Shown: piece by piece, positions 61,367-64,000 of the stretch
Layout of the letters: each line of letters starts with the position of its first letter
Position numbering within the stretch: the stretch's first letter is position 1
DNA from: Fibrobacter succinogenes
Lineage (GTDB): Bacteria > Fibrobacterota > Fibrobacteria > Fibrobacterales > Fibrobacteraceae
Direction: 5' to 3'
Length of the DNA stretch: 64,000 nucleotides
Assembly: GCA_902800815.1 (NCBI GenBank)
Contig: CADCGB010000005.1
Span: 1 to 64,000 of the forward strand
The notes under the pieces: model-generated
Seen by the model: the letters and a program-made list of their open reading frames with translations, nothing else
Database searches by the model: none
Told to the model about the DNA's origin: nothing
Position numbers and translations under genes: made by a program

Positions 61367-61861
61367 CTAACCCGCCGTGGCGCCCAGGTCGAGCGATTCG
61401 AACGCCTGCGTCTTCTTCTGGGATTCAACGGCGAGGACTATGTCGCGGGTATCCTTGCGGGCGAAAATCCCGTAGACCAGGCTTGCGCCTGCGATAATGC
61501 CCGCAAATACGTCTTCGGGAATGCCAATCAGCCCCTGGAAAGAGAGCTCGTCGTAGCAGGCGGTCATGTGCCCTTCGGCCACGAATTTGTGGCTTGCGGT
61601 GAATCCGCGGAAGGGACCCTGGCCAAGGCGGACTGTAATCTGGTTATCCTTTACCGAACTGATGATGCCGGTCCAGCGGATGACCCTGAAGCCGTACTGC
61701 AGCTGGTACTTGACGGTTGCCCCTGCGTTGAGTTCTTTTGGGAAAATGTAGTGGAGCTTGGGCTCTTTGCCGACAGTCAGGTTCAGGGGAGCGTATTGAA
61801 GCGTTTCCAAGACATTCGGAAGCGAAAACTCTTGCCATGAAGTTTGACTGAACTGCACCAT
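61367..61861 (-). CDS. SRPBCC-fold ligand-binding protein
   Basis: The product has 164 residues: beta strands LNAGATVKYQLQYGFRVIRW, the WTGIISSVKDNQITVRLGQG strand pair, then GPFRGFTASHKFVAEGHMTA and CYDELSFQGLIGIPEDVFAG, and a C-terminal helix. The GPF...xHxF...G.T...D pattern is typical of the SRPBCC (START/polyketide-cyclase-like) group that also includes the N-terminal part of YfcH-type proteins. The ligand is unknown. It lies 24 nt upstream of ubiD on the same strand, so it may be in the same operon. Confidence 0.75.
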   Translation of the reverse strand: MVQFSQTSWQEFSLPNVLETLQYAPLNLTVGKEPKLHYIFPKELNAGATVKYQLQYGFRVIRWTGIISSVKDNQITVRLGQGPFRGFTASHKFVAEGHMTACYDELSFQGLIGIPEDVFAGIIAGASLVYGIFARKDTRDIVLAVESQKKTQAFESLDLGATAG

Positions 61862-61943
61862 ACGTTAATTAATTTAGCAAAAAAAGCACGAAAGTGAACG
61901 AAATTTCTGCAATTTCCTCAGATTTTAGAAAATGCGCCTAAAA

Positions 61944-62381
61944 CTAGGCCTGTTCGAACATGTCGATGCGCTTCTTGTGCTTGCCGCCCATGAATTCCGT
62001 CTCGAGGAACTTCGTGGCGAACACTTCGCACTGTGCGTAGGCGATAATGCGTGCGCCCATGCAGAGCACGTTCGCGTCGTTGTGGAGGCGGGTGAATTCG
62101 CAGGAGGTGAGGTCGCCACAGACGGCAGCGCGGATGCCCTTGTGCTTGTTTGCCGCCATGCTCATGCCGATCCCGGTACCGCAGATGAGGATACCGCAGT
62201 CCGCTTCCTTGCTGGTAATCTTGTTGCAGACCTTGTCGGCGAAAATCGGGTAGTCGCAGGATTCCGTGGAGTCGGTACCCATGTCGAGGACCTTGTAGCC
62301 CTTGTCTTCCAGAAACTTGACGAGTTTTTCCTTGTATTCGAACGCGGCGTGGTCACAGCCGATGGCGATGGTCTTGAACAT
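61944..62381 (-). CDS. rpiB: Ribose-5-phosphate isomerase B
   Basis: The product has 145 residues and interconverts ribose 5-phosphate and ribulose 5-phosphate. Motifs are AIGCDHAAFEYKEKLVKFLE, DMGTDSTESCDYPIFADKV, the active-site Cys loop GILICGTGIGMSMAANKHKG, and IRAAVCGDLTSCEFTRLHND with ANVLCMGARI. ATG 62381 starts the protein; earlier in-frame codons do not match the family. It is a stand-alone leftward gene. Confidence 0.95.
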   Translation of the reverse strand: MFKTIAIGCDHAAFEYKEKLVKFLEDKGYKVLDMGTDSTESCDYPIFADKVCNKITSKEADCGILICGTGIGMSMAANKHKGIRAAVCGDLTSCEFTRLHNDANVLCMGARIIAYAQCEVFATKFLETEFMGGKHKKRIDMFEQA

Positions 62382-62496
62382 GATTAAAATCCCGGTTTTC
62401 GAGTTGAAAAGTCCATAACCTTGAACTTTATCGGGCAATATAGATAATTCATCGGGTTATGGCTTTTGGGGGCTCGGGACCGGTGCAAAATAAATC

Positions 62497-62504
62497 TATT
62501 TTTG
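62497..62504 (+). promoter_or_regulatory. TAnnTTTG element upstream of the flippase gene
   Basis: TATTTTTG is followed by GCCTGTT and the ATG at 62512, the same 7-nt distance as in the XPB-like gene. No Shine-Dalgarno is present. Confidence 0.4.
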
Positions 62505-62511
62505 GCCTGTT

Positions 62512-63954
62512 ATGGGCAATCTAGAGACCGACAGCAAGTTCCTGAAAAAGGCGATGATCGTGAACGTGGTGGGGACAATCCTCAAGGTTTGCGGGCCTCT
62601 CCTGACGTTCGTGATGGCGCGCATTTTCGGTGCCGCCGAATTCGGTATATTCGTCTCGTCGCAGACGCTCCTCCTCACGATTGCGCACTCGGCGACTCTC
62701 GGGCTCGATAAGGGCCTCTACTGGTACCTGCCGCAGAACAAGTTGAACAACCGTACCGCGCACGACGGTATCATGGAATCGTTCTGGGTTTCGGCGGGTA
62801 TTTCGCTCCTGTGTATGGCAGTCATTTTCGTGGGTTCCTTCACGCCCTACATTTCGAAGGAGCTGCCCTGGTATGCCATTTCGCTCTTGTTCTATGTGGG
62901 CACCTACGTGTTCAGTACGGCATCCGAAGGGAACCGCCGCCCGCAGAATGCCGTGTTCGTCAATTCGTTCCTGACGGTGACGCTCGCCCCTGCGGTGTCC
63001 ATCGCGCTCTACTTCCTGAATATTCCGCATGCGCTTCCGCTAGGCCTTTTTGTGGGCCAGGTGGTGGGCTTCTGCGTGCACTTTGTGCTGGTGCGTCGCC
63101 AGTTCCCCGATATGCCCCTGGTGCCGGGCAAGCTGCCACCCAAGAGTTTGGTGCTTTATTCGTTGCCGCTCGGGCTTGACGAGGTTGTCGCGTCGTTCCT
63201 GCTGCGTTCGAGCCTCTGGATGGTGATGCTTTTCCTCGGGCCCGAAAAGGCCGGTGCCTACGGTATCATGGTCACCATCTCGAATGCCCTCCAGACTATC
63301 CGCGTGGGCTTTACGCCTATCCTTACGCCGGTCGTTGCGGGCATGGACAAGGAACGCCTCAAGACGGACCTCAAGCCGGTCTACAGTTACTGCGTTTTCA
63401 TGGTCACGTTCATCCAGCTGCTTATCGGGTTCTTCATCGTGCTGTTCCCGGACTTGATTCTGGGCATTGCGGGTAAGGACTTTATTGTTCAGCCCGAAGC
63501 GCTGGGCATATTGCTGTTCGTGCACCTGCTGGGCGGGTTTGGCGGAATGTCGAACTTGGTCATCAACGGGCTCGGCAAGACGCTTTATTCGCTGAAGATG
63601 GACTTTACGTCCCTCGTGGTCACCTTGGTGACGGGCTATTTCCTGATTCCCGCATTCGGACTCGTGGGCGCCGCGCTCGCCATGCTTTGCCAGCAGGGCG
63701 TAGCGATTATCTGCAATAACATCTACCTGATTATGATGGGCTACAGGCCGTATTCCATAAAGCTCGTGTCGCAGGCGCTTTGGATTGTGGGGCTCATCGC
63801 CTTCTACATTGTGGTGAACATGGGCGTGTTCTCCATGGTGATGTGGCAGAAGATAGTCGTGTACCTGGTGATTGTTGCCCTGTTGCTCCTTTACTGGAAG
63901 ATTGTCAAGAAGCATTTCTCCGCGAACGCCAACATCCCTAAAAAGCAGGCGTGA
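62512..63954 (+). CDS. Polysaccharide (O-antigen type) flippase
   Basis: The product has 480 residues and about 14 transmembrane helices. LKKAMIVNVVGTILKVCGPL and the conserved FGAAEFGIFVSSQTLLLTIA start, and GLDKGLYWYLPQ, are characteristic of Wzx-like members of the MOP superfamily. The C-terminal helices contain VINGLGKTLYSLKMDFTSLV and GLVGAALAMLCQQGVAI. It moves lipid-linked glycans across the inner membrane. The next gene, a sugar transferase, begins 2 nt after its stop, so a polysaccharide locus probably continues beyond the window. Confidence 0.9.
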   Translation: MGNLETDSKFLKKAMIVNVVGTILKVCGPLLTFVMARIFGAAEFGIFVSSQTLLLTIAHSATLGLDKGLYWYLPQNKLNNRTAHDGIMESFWVSAGISLLCMAVIFVGSFTPYISKELPWYAISLLFYVGTYVFSTASEGNRRPQNAVFVNSFLTVTLAPAVSIALYFLNIPHALPLGLFVGQVVGFCVHFVLVRRQFPDMPLVPGKLPPKSLVLYSLPLGLDEVVASFLLRSSLWMVMLFLGPEKAGAYGIMVTISNALQTIRVGFTPILTPVVAGMDKERLKTDLKPVYSYCVFMVTFIQLLIGFFIVLFPDLILGIAGKDFIVQPEALGILLFVHLLGGFGGMSNLVINGLGKTLYSLKMDFTSLVVTLVTGYFLIPAFGLVGAALAMLCQQGVAIICNNIYLIMMGYRPYSIKLVSQALWIVGLIAFYIVVNMGVFSMVMWQKIVVYLVIVALLLLYWKIVKKHFSANANIPKKQA

Positions 63955-63956
63955 TT

Positions 63957-64000
63957 ATGATTCCCAAGAAAATCCATTACATCTGGCTGTCCAACGACCC
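63957..64000 (+). CDS. Glycosyltransferase start (cut by window end)
   Basis: Only 14 codons are visible: MIPKKIHYIWLSND. The IPKxIHYIWL opening is typical of DXD-containing sugar transferases (GT32-like) used for capsule and lipo-oligosaccharide synthesis. It starts 2 nt after the flippase gene. Confidence 0.75.
   Translation, partial: MIPKKIHYIWLSND

Overview
The window is a chromosomal piece of a Fibrobacter genome (F. succinogenes or a close relative). The strongest clues are five copies of the Fibrobacter succinogenes major paralogous (FISUMP) domain, many lipoproteins with Ser-rich linkers just after the lipidated Cys, and a Gram-negative, strictly anaerobic gene set: LptF/LptG, BamD, MlaE/MlaF, class III ribonucleotide reductase and no aerobic reductase. 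Housekeeping genes are GC-rich. The FISUMP region (about 36.0-40.6 kb) is clearly more AT-rich.

Layout. 1-6.8 kb: 3' part of rpsA (with an apparent frameshift at its end), coaBC, a degenerate uracil-DNA-glycosylase-like gene, dnaB and an mlaE-mlaF pair. 6.9-11.9 kb: a PKD-like lipoprotein, an Asn-rich outer-membrane protein, an SmtB/ArsR metal sensor with its operator and a metal permease fused to an HMA domain, then ispD. 12.0-18.6 kb: a Ski2-like helicase, rmlA, a flavodoxin-cystatin fusion lipoprotein, an XPB-like helicase and tRNA-Thr(CGT). 18.7-23.9 kb: a membrane TPR protein and a leftward operon bamD - outer-membrane protein - PHP phosphoesterase - rhomboid. 24-30.7 kb: a rightward operon lptF-lptG-GGDEF-sodium symporter-SIMPL. 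31-34 kb: the anaerobic ribonucleotide reductase operon, preceded by a pair of NrdR-box-like sites. Here the glycyl-radical domain is encoded by its own 48-residue gene between nrdD and nrdG. 34.2-40.6 kb: FISUMP and Ser-linker lipoproteins inside a duplicated ~170-bp intergenic unit. Each copy of the unit carries a terminator-like hairpin and a sigma-54-type promoter. The region ends in a DUF4160 gene truncated at a copy of the tRNA-Gly 3' end. 40.9-43.4 kb: tRNA-Gly(GCC), a class III nucleotide cyclase with a small membrane protein, and a HemW-like radical SAM gene. 43.5-57.4 kb: two large paralogous surface proteins, thrC, an envelope lipoprotein and barrel pair, and a DUF4912/GH57 pair. 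57.8-64 kb: a leftward pair of a HExxH metallopeptidase and UbiD, an SRPBCC protein, rpiB, then a polysaccharide flippase and the start of a sugar transferase.

How the parts fit. Much of the window serves the cell envelope: lipid and LPS transport (MlaE/F, LptF/G), barrel assembly (BamD), surface polysaccharide (RmlA, flippase, transferase) and secreted or lipid-anchored surface proteins. The observations I consider most worth checking are the split class III ribonucleotide reductase, the flavodoxin-stefin fusion, the duplicated sigma-54 promoter unit with the tRNA-associated scar, and the leaderless-looking starts that follow a TAnnTTTG element. No phage, complete insertion sequence or CRISPR array was seen.
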